Part shown: positions 31,917 through 40,024 of the stretch, in pieces
How positions within the stretch are numbered: position 1 is the first letter of the stretch
Layout of the letters: each line of letters starts with the position of its first letter
Source: Rhodospirillaceae bacterium
GTDB lineage: Bacteria > Pseudomonadota > Alphaproteobacteria > Reyranellales > Reyranellaceae
Reading direction: 5' to 3'
Assembly (NCBI GenBank): GCA_009772935.1
Contig: WOUR01000046.1
Span: 1 to 41,169 of the forward strand
Length of the DNA: 41,169 nucleotides
Notes under the pieces: model-generated
Database searches by the model: none
What the model saw: only the letters and a program-made list of their open reading frames with translations
Told to the model about the DNA's origin: nothing
Translations under genes and position numbers: made by a program

Positions 31917-32443
31917 CAGGCCAGCGCCTTCCGCACCGCCCGGTTCCACGGCATCAGGGCCAGCAGCTTGGCCATGCCGCACCAGCCCGTGCTGCCGGCG
32001 AAGACCAGCCCGGCACCCACGAAGGCCGACACTGCAAGGAACGACGGCGCGACCCAGACGCCGAGGACCACGCCCAGCACGACCAGACTGCCGGCCACGA
32101 TCTGGACCTGCCGCATGATCTCGATCGGCTGCTTCCTGTCGGTTGCCACGGGCAGCCCCGCACGCTTCCACGCCTCGAGCCCGCCCTCGAGCAGGTAGGC
32201 CTCGCATCCCGCCGCGTCACCCAGGCGGGCGGCGTTGGCGCCGGTGCGGGCGCCGGAGCGGCAATGGAAGATGACCGCCATCGCACCGGTCGTTTCGACA
32301 CGCTGCAGGCTCGACAGGGGCGCATGCTTCGTACCGGGTATGTGTTCGCGCGCCCGTTCGTCGGGTTCGCGCACGTCGACCAGGACGGCTCCTTGGGCGA
32401 CGAGCTGACGCGCCTTCGCGACGTCGATGACTGGCAGGGACAT
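31916..32443 (-). CDS. Rhodanese-DUF2892 membrane fusion protein (YgaP-like)
   Basis: This 175-residue protein has an N-terminal rhodanese domain (residues 1-100) with catalytic Cys61 in IFHCRSGARTG. Its C-terminal DUF2892 region (about 110-175) has two membrane segments, VAGSLVVLGVVLGVWV and FLAVSAFVGAGLVF, and ends CGMAKLLALMPWNRA. The layout matches E. coli YgaP, a membrane-anchored sulfurtransferase. It would carry sulfane sulfur between thiols, passing it to or from the persulfide dioxygenase. It sits between the ArsR-type sulfur sensor (24 bp upstream) and the TSUP permease (1-bp overlap), forming a three-gene transcript. Confidence 0.9.
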   Translation of the reverse strand: MSLPVIDVAKARQLVAQGAVLVDVREPDERAREHIPGTKHAPLSSLQRVETTGAMAVIFHCRSGARTGANAARLGDAAGCEAYLLEGGLEAWKRAGLPVATDRKQPIEIMRQVQIVAGSLVVLGVVLGVWVAPSFLAVSAFVGAGLVFAGSTGWCGMAKLLALMPWNRAVRKALA

Positions 32444-32467
32444 GATGAATCCTTTCGACGCGGCTCT

Positions 32468-32794
32468 TCAGTCCGCGCAATAGAGTCGGTGGAGCGTCGA
32501 GAGCAACGTCTCGATCCGGGTGTCGCCGATCCGGTACCAGAGGGTCTGGGCCTCCCGCCGGAAGGCGACGATCCCCTCCTCGCGCATGCGGGCGAGATGC
32601 TGGGACAGCGCCGACTGAGACAGGCCCACTTCGCTCGCGAGCGTGCCGACGGTCGCCTCCCCCACCTCCACGAGCGTGCAGAGGATGAGCAGGCGCCGGT
32701 CATTGGCGAGCGCCGCAAGAACGCCCGCGACGTCGCCGGCTTTCGCCCGCAACGCCTCGGGATCGATGGTTTGCTTGGTTTTCATTTTCGACAT
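32468..32794 (-). CDS. ArsR-family sulfane-sulfur-responsive repressor (BigR/SqrR/YgaV-like)
   Basis: This 108-residue winged-helix protein has recognition helix GTLASEVGLSQSALSQHLARMREEG. Two Cys, at 39 (LLILCTLVEVGEA) and 106 (LYCAD at the C-terminus), match the pair that forms a tetrasulfide or disulfide link in SqrR/BigR when persulfide is present, so this is a redox sensor and not a metal sensor. I chose ATG 32794 (MSKMKTKQ); ATG 32785 is close and the longer frame to 32866 overlaps the divergent gene. It should repress its own operon (rhodanese, TSUP) and the divergent persulfide dioxygenase from the 52-bp gap between them. Confidence 0.9.
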   Translation of the reverse strand: MSKMKTKQTIDPEALRAKAGDVAGVLAALANDRRLLILCTLVEVGEATVGTLASEVGLSQSALSQHLARMREEGIVAFRREAQTLWYRIGDTRIETLLSTLHRLYCAD

Positions 32795-32846
32795 TGCTAA
32801 TGTAGCTTTCACTAATATATATGTCAAGACTGCAGAGGAGAGACCC
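32795..32846. promoter_or_regulatory. Divergent promoter/operator region of the sulfur cassette
   Basis: The 52 bp between the ArsR gene and the persulfide dioxygenase contain an AT-rich island (CACTAATATATATGTC) with a near direct repeat of CTAAT (CTAATGTAGC and CTAATATATA). AT-rich, partly symmetric sites in this position bind BigR/SqrR proteins in related bacteria. The exact operator is not resolved here. GAGGAGAG at 32835-32842 serves the GTG start of the dioxygenase. Confidence 0.6.
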
Positions 32847-33719
32847 GTGGAACCCAAACCGATCATCGACGCCTTCTTCGACGAGGCGACTTATACGGTG
32901 ACCTACCTGGTGACCGAACCCCACGGCCGGCGCGCCGCGATCGTCGACCCGGTGCTCGATTACGACCACAAGTCCGGCAAGGCGTCGACCGGGTCGGTGG
33001 AGCGCGTTCTCGCCAGGGCGAAGGAACGGCAGGCCACCGTCGACTGGATCCTGGAAACCCACGCCCATGCCGACCACCTGACGGCGGCGCCGCTGTTGAA
33101 GGCACGGACAGGCGCCAAGGTCGTGATCGGCGAGCACATCCGCGACGTGCAGAGGATCTTCCGGAAGGTGTTCAACGCGGCGGACGTGAGCGAGGACGGG
33201 CGCGAATTCGACCGGCTGGTCATCGACGGCGAGACGCTGCCGCTCGGCGAACTCCGGATCGAGGTGATGCACCTGCCCGGCCACACGCCGGCCGACGTAG
33301 CCTATCGGATCGGCGACGCCGTGTTCGTCGGCGACACGATCTTCATGCCAGACTACGGCACCGCACGCACCGACTTTCCCGGCGGCGACGCGCCCACGCT
33401 GTACCGGTCGATCCGGCGCCTCCTGTCCCTGCCGTCGGAGACTCGGCTCTTCATGTGCCACGACTACAAGGCACCCGGCCGCGACCGCTATGCCTGGGAA
33501 ACCACGGTGGCCGAGGAGCGGGCCCGCAACATCCATGTGCATGACGGCGTGACCGAGGCCGAGTTCGTCGCGATGCGGACCAGGCGCGACGCCTCGCTGG
33601 CGGCCCCCGTGTTGCTGCTGCCCTCGGTGCAGGTGAACATCCGCGCCGGCCGCCTGCCGCCACCGGATGACAACGGTCAGAGCTACCTGAAGATACCGGT
33701 GAAACTCGTCGAAGCGTGA
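32847..33719 (+). CDS. ETHE1-like persulfide dioxygenase / beta-lactamase-like hydrolase (Blh type)
   Basis: This 290-residue metallo-beta-lactamase-fold protein has the metal site THAHADH (His72, His74, Asp76, His77), then MHLPGHTPADVAY, FVGDTIFMPDYGTARTDFPGG and FMCHDYKAPGRD. This set is diagnostic of ETHE1/persulfide dioxygenases, mononuclear iron enzymes that oxidise glutathione persulfide to sulfite. The C-terminal part ends VQVNIRAGRLPPPDDNGQSYLKIPVKL, usual for the bacterial Blh branch. The start is GTG 32847 (VEPKPIIDAFF) with GAGGAGAG upstream; no ATG precedes it in frame. It is divergent from the BigR-like regulator. Its product sulfite is probably exported by the TSUP permease of the same locus. 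Confidence 0.92.
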   Translation: MEPKPIIDAFFDEATYTVTYLVTEPHGRRAAIVDPVLDYDHKSGKASTGSVERVLARAKERQATVDWILETHAHADHLTAAPLLKARTGAKVVIGEHIRDVQRIFRKVFNAADVSEDGREFDRLVIDGETLPLGELRIEVMHLPGHTPADVAYRIGDAVFVGDTIFMPDYGTARTDFPGGDAPTLYRSIRRLLSLPSETRLFMCHDYKAPGRDRYAWETTVAEERARNIHVHDGVTEAEFVAMRTRRDASLAAPVLLLPSVQVNIRAGRLPPPDDNGQSYLKIPVKLVEA

Positions 33720-33775
33720 CGATTGGCAGCGCGTTTCGCTCCCGCTAGGCTCCGCGCCCAAGGGAGAAGAAACGC

Positions 33776-34744
33776 ATGTCCAAGAAATCCACCGTCGCGC
33801 TCGCGGGCGCGCTGATCCTGTTTGCCTCGTCGGCCTTTGCCCAGGCGGCGTGGCCCACCAAGCCGATCAAGCTGGTCGCGCCCTATCCGCCGGGCGGCCA
33901 GACCGATGTCGTGTCCCGCTACTTCGCAGAGAAGCTGTCCGGCGTGCTGGGCCAGCAGGTCATTGTCGACAACAAGCCTGGTGCCAACGGCATGGTCGGC
34001 ATGGAGATCGTCAAGAACCTGCCGGCCGACGGCTACACGTTCGTCTACGTGAACTCGTCGATGATGTGCATCAACCCCTACGTCTACAAGAAGATCCCCT
34101 ACGACGGGTTCAAGGACTTCATGCCCGTGACCCAGCATGGCCTCGCGCCGCTCGCGATGGTCGTGCCGCCCTCGCTGGGCGTCAAATCGGTGAAGGAATT
34201 CGTCGCCTGGGCCAACGAGCGCAAGGGCAAGGTCAACTTCGCCTCGTTCGGCAACGGGTCCTCATCGCACATCTGGGGCGAGATGCTGAACCAGGCCGAG
34301 AAGCTCGACATGACGCACGTCCCCTACAAGGGCGCCGGGCCGGCTGTGCAGGATGTCGTGGCCGGCCACATCCCGATGACCATCCAGGACCTCGCCGCCA
34401 CTGGCGGCGCGATCAACGGCGGCAAGCTGACGCCGCTCGCGGTCACGTCGGCCCAGCGCTGGCCGCGCCTGCCCAACGTGCCAACCTTCGAGGAGGCCGG
34501 CTACAAGATCAACCTGACCGGCTGGAACGGTCTCATGGCGCCGGCCGGCACGCCCAAGGAGATCGTCGAGCGGCTGAGTGCGGAGATCCGCAAGCTGGTG
34601 CAGACTCCCGAGGGCAAGGAGAAGCTGCTCGACATGGGCCTGATCGCCACGGGAACCACGCCAGCGGATATGGCCGAGATCCTGAAGACCGGTTGCGCCG
34701 CCTGGGGCGACGCCGTCAAGCGCGCCGGCGTCCAGCCGGAGTGA
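33776..34744 (+). CDS. Bug/TctC-family tripartite tricarboxylate transporter substrate-binding protein
   Basis: This 322-residue periplasmic receptor has a clear Sec signal peptide (MSKKSTVALAGALILFASSAFAQA) and the family opening WPTKPIKLVAPYPPGGQTDVVSR. Further Bug landmarks are GQQVIVDNKPGANGMVG, INPYVYKKIPYD, THVPYKGAGPAVQDVVAGHI, LTPLAVTSAQRWPRLPNVPTF and GWNGLMAPAGTPKE. These proteins bind carboxylates or similar small anions. No TctA/TctB membrane subunits are adjacent, which is common for this over-expanded family. ATG 33776 follows AAGGGAGAAGAAACGC, a strong ribosome-binding site. Substrate is unknown. Confidence 0.92.
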   Translation: MSKKSTVALAGALILFASSAFAQAAWPTKPIKLVAPYPPGGQTDVVSRYFAEKLSGVLGQQVIVDNKPGANGMVGMEIVKNLPADGYTFVYVNSSMMCINPYVYKKIPYDGFKDFMPVTQHGLAPLAMVVPPSLGVKSVKEFVAWANERKGKVNFASFGNGSSSHIWGEMLNQAEKLDMTHVPYKGAGPAVQDVVAGHIPMTIQDLAATGGAINGGKLTPLAVTSAQRWPRLPNVPTFEEAGYKINLTGWNGLMAPAGTPKEIVERLSAEIRKLVQTPEGKEKLLDMGLIATGTTPADMAEILKTGCAAWGDAVKRAGVQPE

Positions 34745-34781
34745 GCGATCCGGTCTGATCCACATCAAGGGATGAAGGGGC

Positions 34782-34810
34782 TCCCCATGCGAGCGTGGCG
34801 CGCATGGGGA
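34782..34810 (+). promoter_or_regulatory. Perfect hairpin enclosing the start codon of the flavoprotein gene
   Basis: TCCCCATGCG (34782-34791) and CGCATGGGGA (34801-34810) form a perfect 10-bp stem with a 9-base loop AGCGTGGCG. The ATG of the downstream gene (34804-34806) is in the right arm, and the nearest Shine-Dalgarno-like AAGGGG (34776-34781) abuts the left arm. Folded mRNA would hide the start codon, so this could be a translational switch or thermometer-like element. Confidence 0.5.
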
Positions 34811-35388
34811 AGCGCATCCTGATCCTGAACGGCCATCCCGACGCCACCCGCAAGGGCCTGTGCGGCGCCTTGGCCGACGCCTATGCCGAGGGGGCCGTCT
34901 CTGGCGGCCACACGGTCGAACGGCTCGACATCGGTACGCTGCAGTTCGACCTGCTGCGCTCCCAGAGCGAATTCGAGAACGGCACGGCGCCGCCCGACAT
35001 CGCGGCGGCGCAGGAGGCGATCCGGCGCGCCGAACACTTGGTGGTCGTCTTCCCGTTGTGGCTGGGCGACATGCCGGCCCTGCTCAAGGGCTTCTTCGAA
35101 CAGACGCTGCGGCCGGGCTTCGCGTTCGCCTATCGCCCCAGCGGCTTTCCGCTAAAGCATCTCGGCGGGCGCAGCGCCCGGATCGTCGTCACCATGGGAA
35201 TGCCGGCGTTCGTGTACCGCTGGTACTTCCGCGCACACGCGGTGAAGAACCTGAAGCGCAACATCCTGGGCTTCGTGGGCTACGGGCCCGTCCGCGACAC
35301 GATCGTGGGCGGTGTCGCAACGGCCAAGCCCGCCGCCATGGCCCGCCACTTCGACACAATGCGCGCCCTCGGCCGGGCCGCGGGCTGA
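34804..35388 (+). CDS. NAD(P)H-dependent oxidoreductase, flavodoxin-like (NQO/KefF-type)
   Basis: This 194-residue flavodoxin-fold protein has FMN/FAD-binding features KRILILNGHPD at the start, VVVFPLWLGDMPALLKGFFEQTLRPGFAF (cofactor-binding 'PLWWG' region), and VTMGMPAFVYRW. It resembles MdaB/KefF/NQO-type two-electron quinone reductases, which act in the cytoplasm with NAD(P)H. ATG 34804 gives MGKRILILN; a GTG at 34795 in frame would add MAR. The start codon lies in a perfect hairpin, which is unusual. It stands between the Bug receptor gene and the convergent cbpM gene, whose stop codon is one base away. Confidence 0.86.
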   Translation: MGKRILILNGHPDATRKGLCGALADAYAEGAVSGGHTVERLDIGTLQFDLLRSQSEFENGTAPPDIAAAQEAIRRAEHLVVVFPLWLGDMPALLKGFFEQTLRPGFAFAYRPSGFPLKHLGGRSARIVVTMGMPAFVYRWYFRAHAVKNLKRNILGFVGYGPVRDTIVGGVATAKPAAMARHFDTMRALGRAAG

Positions 35389-35389
35389 G

Positions 35390-35719
35390 CTACCGCCGCG
35401 ACAGGCGGTCGAGCGCCACGGCGATCGCCTCGCGCGTCGAGGCGGGCTGTTCGGCGATGGCATGGCCCAGCAGGTCGAGCTGGCGGCGCAGCGTATGGAC
35501 CTGGTCGACGAGGTCGACCACCGTCTCGACCGATTCGTCGTCGAAACCCAACTCGTCGACCAGCTCGCGCAGCAGGCGCGCGCGCGCCACGTCGATCTGC
35601 TCAAAATGCCAACTGTCGCCGCTGCCGGCCGGTCGCAGCAGGCCACGCGACACCCAGCGCTCGACATGGACCTCCGTCAGCTGACCGTGCTGGCGCAGCA
35701 GTTCGTCCAACGTCGTCAT
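35390..35719 (-). CDS. cbpM: Chaperone modulator CbpM (MerR-like)
   Basis: This 109-residue protein has a MerR-like helix-turn-helix N-terminal half (TEVHVERWVSRGLLRPAG, then FEQIDVARARLLREL) and a C-terminal helix region. CbpM binds the J-domain of CbpA and blocks its stimulation of DnaK and its DNA binding. The gene overlaps the cbpA stop by 4 bp (ATGA), the usual arrangement of the pair. The identification rests mainly on length, the MerR-like pattern and that coupling. It is the last gene of its transcript and nearly touches the convergent flavoprotein gene. Confidence 0.88.
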   Translation of the reverse strand: MTTLDELLRQHGQLTEVHVERWVSRGLLRPAGSGDSWHFEQIDVARARLLRELVDELGFDDESVETVVDLVDQVHTLRRQLDLLGHAIAEQPASTREAIAVALDRLSRR

Positions 35720-36651
35720 GTGAACTGCTCCATCTCCTTGCGGGGATCGTAGGCACGACCGCCTTCCCAGCCCTCGAGGAAAGCCTTCAGCTTATCGTCC
35801 GGCGCCTCGGGCAGGACGACCTTCAGCTTCACGTACTGGTCGCCGCGCTGGCCCGACCTGCGGTCGAGCAGGCCGCGTCCCTTGAGCCGCAGCGACGTAC
35901 CGGTGTTGGATCCGGCCGGCACGTTCAGCATCACCGCGCCCCCCACCGTCGGCACCTTCACCTTGCCGCCCAAGGCCGCCTCGGTGACCGTGACCGGCAG
36001 ATCGACATGGATGTCGTTGTCGCGCGGCTGGAAGAAGGCGTGCGGGTCGACGTGGATCTCGACATAGGCATCGCCGGCCGGACGGCCTTGGGTGCCGGGC
36101 ATGCCCTGCCCCTTGAGACGCAGGGTCTGGCCGTCGGTCGTGCCCTCGGGCACGTCGATGTCGAGCGTCTTGCCGTCGGGCAGGGTGACCCTCTGCTTGC
36201 CGCCACGGGCCGCGACCAGGAACGGCACGCGCAGACTGTAGGTGACAGGCATGCCGCCCATGTCGAAGCCGTCTCCGCCGAATCCCGGACCACCGCCGCC
36301 GCGACGCTGGCCGAACATCTCGGAAAAGATACCGCCCATGTCGACGAACGATTCGTGGCCGCCGGCGTGTTCGTACTTGCCGCCGCGGCCGCCCGCCTGA
36401 TCGCGATAGAAACCGCGCGGCGGCATTTCCTGGCCGGTACCGTCGATCTCGCCCGCGTCGAAGCGCCGGCGCTTCTCCGGATCGGAGAGAATGTCGTTGG
36501 CCTGGCCGATCTCCTTGAACTTGGCTTCGGCCGCCTTGTCGCCGGGATTGAGGTCGGGATGGTGTTTCTTGGCGAGCTTGCGGAACGCCTTCCGGATGTC
36601 GTCCTCGGAGGCAGTCCTCGGCACGCCCAGGACGGAATAAGGATCTGTCAT
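35716..36651 (-). CDS. cbpA: CbpA-type DnaJ co-chaperone (J-domain plus DnaJ C-terminal domains)
   Basis: This 311-residue protein has an N-terminal J-domain (residues 1-66, TDPYSVLGVPRTASEDDIRKAF) with the HPD motif in KKHHPDLNPGD. It has a Gly-rich linker (residues 85-125), no zinc-finger domain, and two C-terminal beta domains (VTYSLRVPFLVAARGGKQRVT, later DPHAFFQPRDNDIHVDLPVT). That is the CbpA/class II DnaJ layout. It stimulates DnaK ATPase and can bind curved DNA. ATG 36651 is used. cbpM overlaps its stop. The upstream 54-bp gap after the acyl-CoA dehydrogenase may contain its own promoter. Confidence 0.93.
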   Translation of the reverse strand: MTDPYSVLGVPRTASEDDIRKAFRKLAKKHHPDLNPGDKAAEAKFKEIGQANDILSDPEKRRRFDAGEIDGTGQEMPPRGFYRDQAGGRGGKYEHAGGHESFVDMGGIFSEMFGQRRGGGGPGFGGDGFDMGGMPVTYSLRVPFLVAARGGKQRVTLPDGKTLDIDVPEGTTDGQTLRLKGQGMPGTQGRPAGDAYVEIHVDPHAFFQPRDNDIHVDLPVTVTEAALGGKVKVPTVGGAVMLNVPAGSNTGTSLRLKGRGLLDRRSGQRGDQYVKLKVVLPEAPDDKLKAFLEGWEGGRAYDPRKEMEQFT

Positions 36652-36660
36652 AGCCCTACA

Positions 36661-36688
36661 GATGTGACGTGTATTGCGAGCTTACAAG
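36661..36688 (-). promoter_or_regulatory. Possible promoter of cbpA-cbpM
   Basis: On the minus strand, CTTGTAA (from 36688) is followed 18 bp later by CACATC (36666-36661), faintly like a heat-shock sigma-32 -35/-10 pair (CTTG then CnnAT). The match is weak and the -10 is poor, so this is only a candidate. Confidence 0.25.
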
Positions 36689-36705
36689 AGCTTTGTGACA
36701 GTCGC

Positions 36706-37914
36706 TCACAGGCCCAGCACCGCCTTGGCGATGATGTTGCGCTGGATCTCGTTGGACCCGGCATAGATCGTCGAGGCCCGGTTGTTGAGGTAGAGCGGCA
36801 TGGCGCTAATCCCCCACTCGGGCGTCACGGTCGGCTCGTTGTGGCCGAGTTCGCGGGCCTCCGGCTCGAACGGCGCGGCATACCAGGCCAGCGCCTCGAC
36901 CCCGAGATGGTCGAGCCTCTGCAAGGTCTCGCTGCCCCTGATCTTCATCGAGGAGGAGACCGCACCGGGATTGCGGCCGCGGCTGAGATCGGACAGGACC
37001 TGCATCTCGATCATCTCCAGCGCCTGGATGTCCATCTCCGCCTCCGCCAGCCGCTCGATGAAGCCGCGCTCGGCGATCAGACGGCCCGACCCGTCGGCCG
37101 CCTCCTCGCGCGCGATGCGCTTCACGTCGTCGAGGCGGGCGTACAGATTGGGCGTGTAGGCGTCGCCGCCGCGCTCGAACTCGAGCAGGTACTTGGCGAC
37201 CGTCCAGCCGGCATTCTCGGGGCCGATGCGGTTGGCGACCGGCGTGCGGACATTGTCGAAGAAGACCTGGTTGACCTCGTGGTCGCCGGCCAGGGTCACG
37301 ATCGGAGAGACAGTGAGGCCCGGCGTCGCCATCGAATCGATCAGGACGAAGGAGATCCCGTCCTGCGGCTTGCCCTCGTTGGAAGTCCGCACCAGGCAGA
37401 ACATGTGATCGGCGACATGCGCGCCGGTCGTCCAGATCTTGGTGCCGTTGATGACGTAGTCGTCGCCGTCGCGCTCGGCGCGGGTCTTGAGGCTGGCGAG
37501 ATCCGACCCCGAGCCCGGCTCGGAATAGCCCTGACAGAAGGTGATGTCACCGGACACGATGCGCGGCAGATACTTGTCCTTCTGCTCCGGCGTGCCGAAC
37601 TTCATGATTACCGGCCCGACCATCCGCAGCCCCATCGAGAAGACCCGAGGCGCGTCGGCCGCGATGCATTCGCGGGCGAAGATGTAGCGCTGGGTCGCGC
37701 TCCAGCCGGTGCCGCCATATTCCTTCGGCCAGCTCGGTGCCGACCAGCCGCGGCGCGCCAGAATCTTGTGCCACCGCATCCCGGCGGCATAGTCGGCGAA
37801 CACGCCGGCGGTCTTGCGCCCGGCCTCCCGCAGATCCTCGGTCAGGTTCTCGTCGAGGAAACGCCGAACCTCGGTGCGGAAGTCCTCGTCTTCCCTGCTG
37901 AGCGCCAGATCCAT
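36706..37914 (-). CDS. Acyl-CoA dehydrogenase
   Basis: This 402-residue flavoenzyme has the ACAD layout: helical N-terminal domain with WPKEYGGTGWSATQRYIFARE, beta domain with CQGYSEPGSGSDLASLKTRAE (FAD/substrate site), then the C-terminal helical domain. It ends LYLNNRASTIYAGSNEIQRNII, the usual tail. It oxidises an acyl-CoA to the 2,3-enoyl-CoA and passes electrons to ETF. The open frame reaches 37986, but ATG 37914 (MDLALSREDEDFRT) is preceded by GGAGGAAGCTC and matches family starts. It lies upstream of cbpA in the same direction. The three crotonases of the window could act on its products, but they are not in one operon. Confidence 0.92.
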   Translation of the reverse strand: MDLALSREDEDFRTEVRRFLDENLTEDLREAGRKTAGVFADYAAGMRWHKILARRGWSAPSWPKEYGGTGWSATQRYIFARECIAADAPRVFSMGLRMVGPVIMKFGTPEQKDKYLPRIVSGDITFCQGYSEPGSGSDLASLKTRAERDGDDYVINGTKIWTTGAHVADHMFCLVRTSNEGKPQDGISFVLIDSMATPGLTVSPIVTLAGDHEVNQVFFDNVRTPVANRIGPENAGWTVAKYLLEFERGGDAYTPNLYARLDDVKRIAREEAADGSGRLIAERGFIERLAEAEMDIQALEMIEMQVLSDLSRGRNPGAVSSSMKIRGSETLQRLDHLGVEALAWYAAPFEPEARELGHNEPTVTPEWGISAMPLYLNNRASTIYAGSNEIQRNIIAKAVLGL

Positions 37915-38045
37915 GAGCTTCCTCCGTTTCCTCGTTCCGCGGAGGCTAGCGACCGCCCCCACCACTCGTCCAGTGCGGGCTGACACCGGCGGCGGACGAG
38001 CGGTATGGTTCTTGCCTCTGAAGCGTAACGAACGCGGAGGTCGCC

Positions 38046-38945
38046 GTGGCCCGACTGGTTGGTCTGATCGCCCTTCTTTTCCTGGCGCTTCCGGCGGCGG
38101 CCCAGGAGCGCAAGGAAGTCGACCTCGCGCTGGTGCTGGCGATCGACATCTCCGGCAGCATCGACCCCGACGAAGCCAGGCTGCAGCGGCAGGGCTATGT
38201 CGATGCCTTCAACGACCCGGTCATCGTCAGGGCGATCCTGGGCGGCAATCACGGGCGCATCGCCGTCGCCTACTTCGAATGGTCCGACTCCTGGATCCAG
38301 AAGCTGCTGATCGACTGGACCCTGCTCGATTCCGAAGCGGCGATCGCGGACTTCCGCAACCGCCTCGCCGATGCACCGATTTCGATCTCGCGCCGCACCT
38401 CGATCAGCGGCGCCATCCGCTATGCCATCCCGATGTACGGCCGCAGCCCCTACGACGCCGAGCGCAAGGTGCTCGACATATCGGGCGACGGGTCGAACAA
38501 CGACGGCGGCCTGGTCACCGAGGTCCGACACGACGCGCTGAAGGAGCGTATCGTCATCAACGGGCTCCCCATCATGAACGGCCGGCCCAACCCGTTCGGC
38601 TTCCCGGCCGAGGAAGACCTCGACAAATACTATCTGCACTGCGTCACCGGCGGGCCGCGCTCCTTCGTCGAGGTCGCGCGCAGCTTCGAGGATTTCCCCC
38701 GTGCGATCCGCAAGAAGCTCCTGCAGGAAGTGGCCGATATCGGCCCCTTGAACGACTTCGACATCCGCGAGCTCGGCGCGCCGCGCGACGGCGCCCAGCT
38801 TGCACAATCGAGCGGCGGCGCGCGCCGTGCGGTCGACGACGACTATACGCGCTTCGTGCGGCCCGAGTACGAGCTGGGATGCGACGTGGGCGAGCGCCGG
38901 TCCCGCGATTTCTGGCAACGCCGCTTCGGCGTCACGCCCGACTGA
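38046..38945 (+). CDS. Exported DUF1194 (VWA-like) protein
   Basis: This 299-residue protein has a Sec signal peptide (residues 1-20, ending PAAAQ) and a von Willebrand factor A-like domain. LVLAIDISGSID holds a MIDAS-type DxSxS (Asp34, Ser36, Ser38), and RKVLDISGDGSNNDGG is the second metal-loop. The family, DUF1194, is widespread in alphaproteobacteria and of unknown function; VWA domains usually bind proteins through a metal ion. The start is GTG 38046, preceded by GGAGGTCGCC. The C-terminus FWQRRFGVTPD looks complete. It is convergent with the FecR-domain gene. Confidence 0.85.
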   Translation: MARLVGLIALLFLALPAAAQERKEVDLALVLAIDISGSIDPDEARLQRQGYVDAFNDPVIVRAILGGNHGRIAVAYFEWSDSWIQKLLIDWTLLDSEAAIADFRNRLADAPISISRRTSISGAIRYAIPMYGRSPYDAERKVLDISGDGSNNDGGLVTEVRHDALKERIVINGLPIMNGRPNPFGFPAEEDLDKYYLHCVTGGPRSFVEVARSFEDFPRAIRKKLLQEVADIGPLNDFDIRELGAPRDGAQLAQSSGGARRAVDDDYTRFVRPEYELGCDVGERRSRDFWQRRFGVTPD

Positions 38946-38972
38946 GGCGCGACGGATCGCGGTGAGTCGGAA

Positions 38973-39866
38973 CTACGGGGCGGGGCGCGGAGCGCTCCCT
39001 CCGGCGAGCGGATTGGGCTGCGCCGGGCCGGGGCCGGAATCGAAGCCACCGCCTCCGATCCCCGGTCCGCCCATCCTCGGTTGTCCGCCCGCACCATTGG
39101 CCGTGACGGGACCGCGCGGCGGCGGGCCGCCCTGGACCGGTCCCGGGGCGTTTGGCCCCTTGCCGGAATTGGCGTCGGCAAAGCCGGTTGCCTTCGCCGC
39201 CCCGTCGGCGCCCGAGCCCGGCCGGCCCGCGCCCGCTTCGAGCCTGCCGATGTTGTCGGCGAGACTTCCGCGGGCGGCGCGCAGGGCCGGTCCCGGCGCC
39301 TGGCCCAGGAATGTGCTGACCTGAAAGCCGGGAGCCGTCACGCTGCGCGTCCTCCCCTGGCTGGTCATCGTCATTTCGTGGCCGAACACGAAGGTGGCGA
39401 CGGTTCTCGTCGGCTCGACGCTGAACATCGCAATGCCGCCGCGGATGGTAAGCGTGGCCGATGGCGTCACGACGGTGACCGGCGTCTTCTTGCTGATCCT
39501 GCCGCCGACCAGACGGAACACGCCTTTCGTCGCCGTGATCGCCAGGTCGCCCAGCTTCTGGTCCGCGTCATAGACGAACCTGTCCAGGGTGACCTGCGCC
39601 TGGTTGCTGATCGTCAGAGCCGTTCCGTCGAGGAACAGGAGATGGGCACGATCGGCCGCGCCCGTGGTGACGACCTCGCCCGCCGTCACGTCGATTCCGA
39701 CATGGAGGACCCGCTCGATCTCGTCGGGCGGCTTGCCGGTCGGATCCCCCGTCACCGCCGACGTGATGCCGATCCTTTGTGCGATCGCAGTGGCGGGCGC
39801 GCCCGTTACCAGGGCCAGGACGAGGATTGTTGCACCCACCAGGAGCGCGCCGCGCATCTTCTGCAT
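38973..39866 (-). CDS. FecR-domain exported protein
   Basis: This 297-residue protein has an N-terminal signal peptide (MQKMRGALLVGATILVLA...). A FecR-like beta domain spans about residues 40-190, with LHVGIDVTAGEVVTTGAADRAHLLFLDGTALTI and LGDLAITATKGVFRLVGGRI. The C-terminal 100 residues are a Gly/Pro-rich low-complexity tail (GGGGFDSGPGPAQPN). Unlike signalling FecR proteins there is no cytoplasmic domain or sigma-factor gene nearby, so it is more likely a periplasmic or surface structural protein. I chose ATG 39866; GTG 39881 is in frame. No clear ribosome-binding site is present. Confidence 0.8.
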   Translation of the reverse strand: MQKMRGALLVGATILVLALVTGAPATAIAQRIGITSAVTGDPTGKPPDEIERVLHVGIDVTAGEVVTTGAADRAHLLFLDGTALTISNQAQVTLDRFVYDADQKLGDLAITATKGVFRLVGGRISKKTPVTVVTPSATLTIRGGIAMFSVEPTRTVATFVFGHEMTMTSQGRTRSVTAPGFQVSTFLGQAPGPALRAARGSLADNIGRLEAGAGRPGSGADGAAKATGFADANSGKGPNAPGPVQGGPPPRGPVTANGAGGQPRMGGPGIGGGGFDSGPGPAQPNPLAGGSAPRPAP

Positions 39867-40024
39867 GCCATGGCTACGCACATGCAGTCGTCCTCATCCC
39901 CGTCGATCGGTTGGCGAGAGCCAGCGGGCTGTCGAAACAGGTCTTTCAGAAGCGCCGGCGAGCAACATTGTTGCGCCGACGGTCGCCACGACCCTGGGTT
40001 CAGGGGGGTGCGACATTTGATTCA

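Noticed and set aside
36694..36710. TGTGACAGTCGCTCACA, a CRP/FNR-like inverted repeat
   Set aside because: The spacer is 7 instead of 6 bases, and it overlaps the acyl-CoA dehydrogenase stop codon; five-base arms are expected by chance.
38973..39866. FecR-domain protein as part of an iron-sensing sigma/anti-sigma system
   Set aside because: No sigma factor or TonB receptor is near, and there is no N-terminal cytoplasmic domain.
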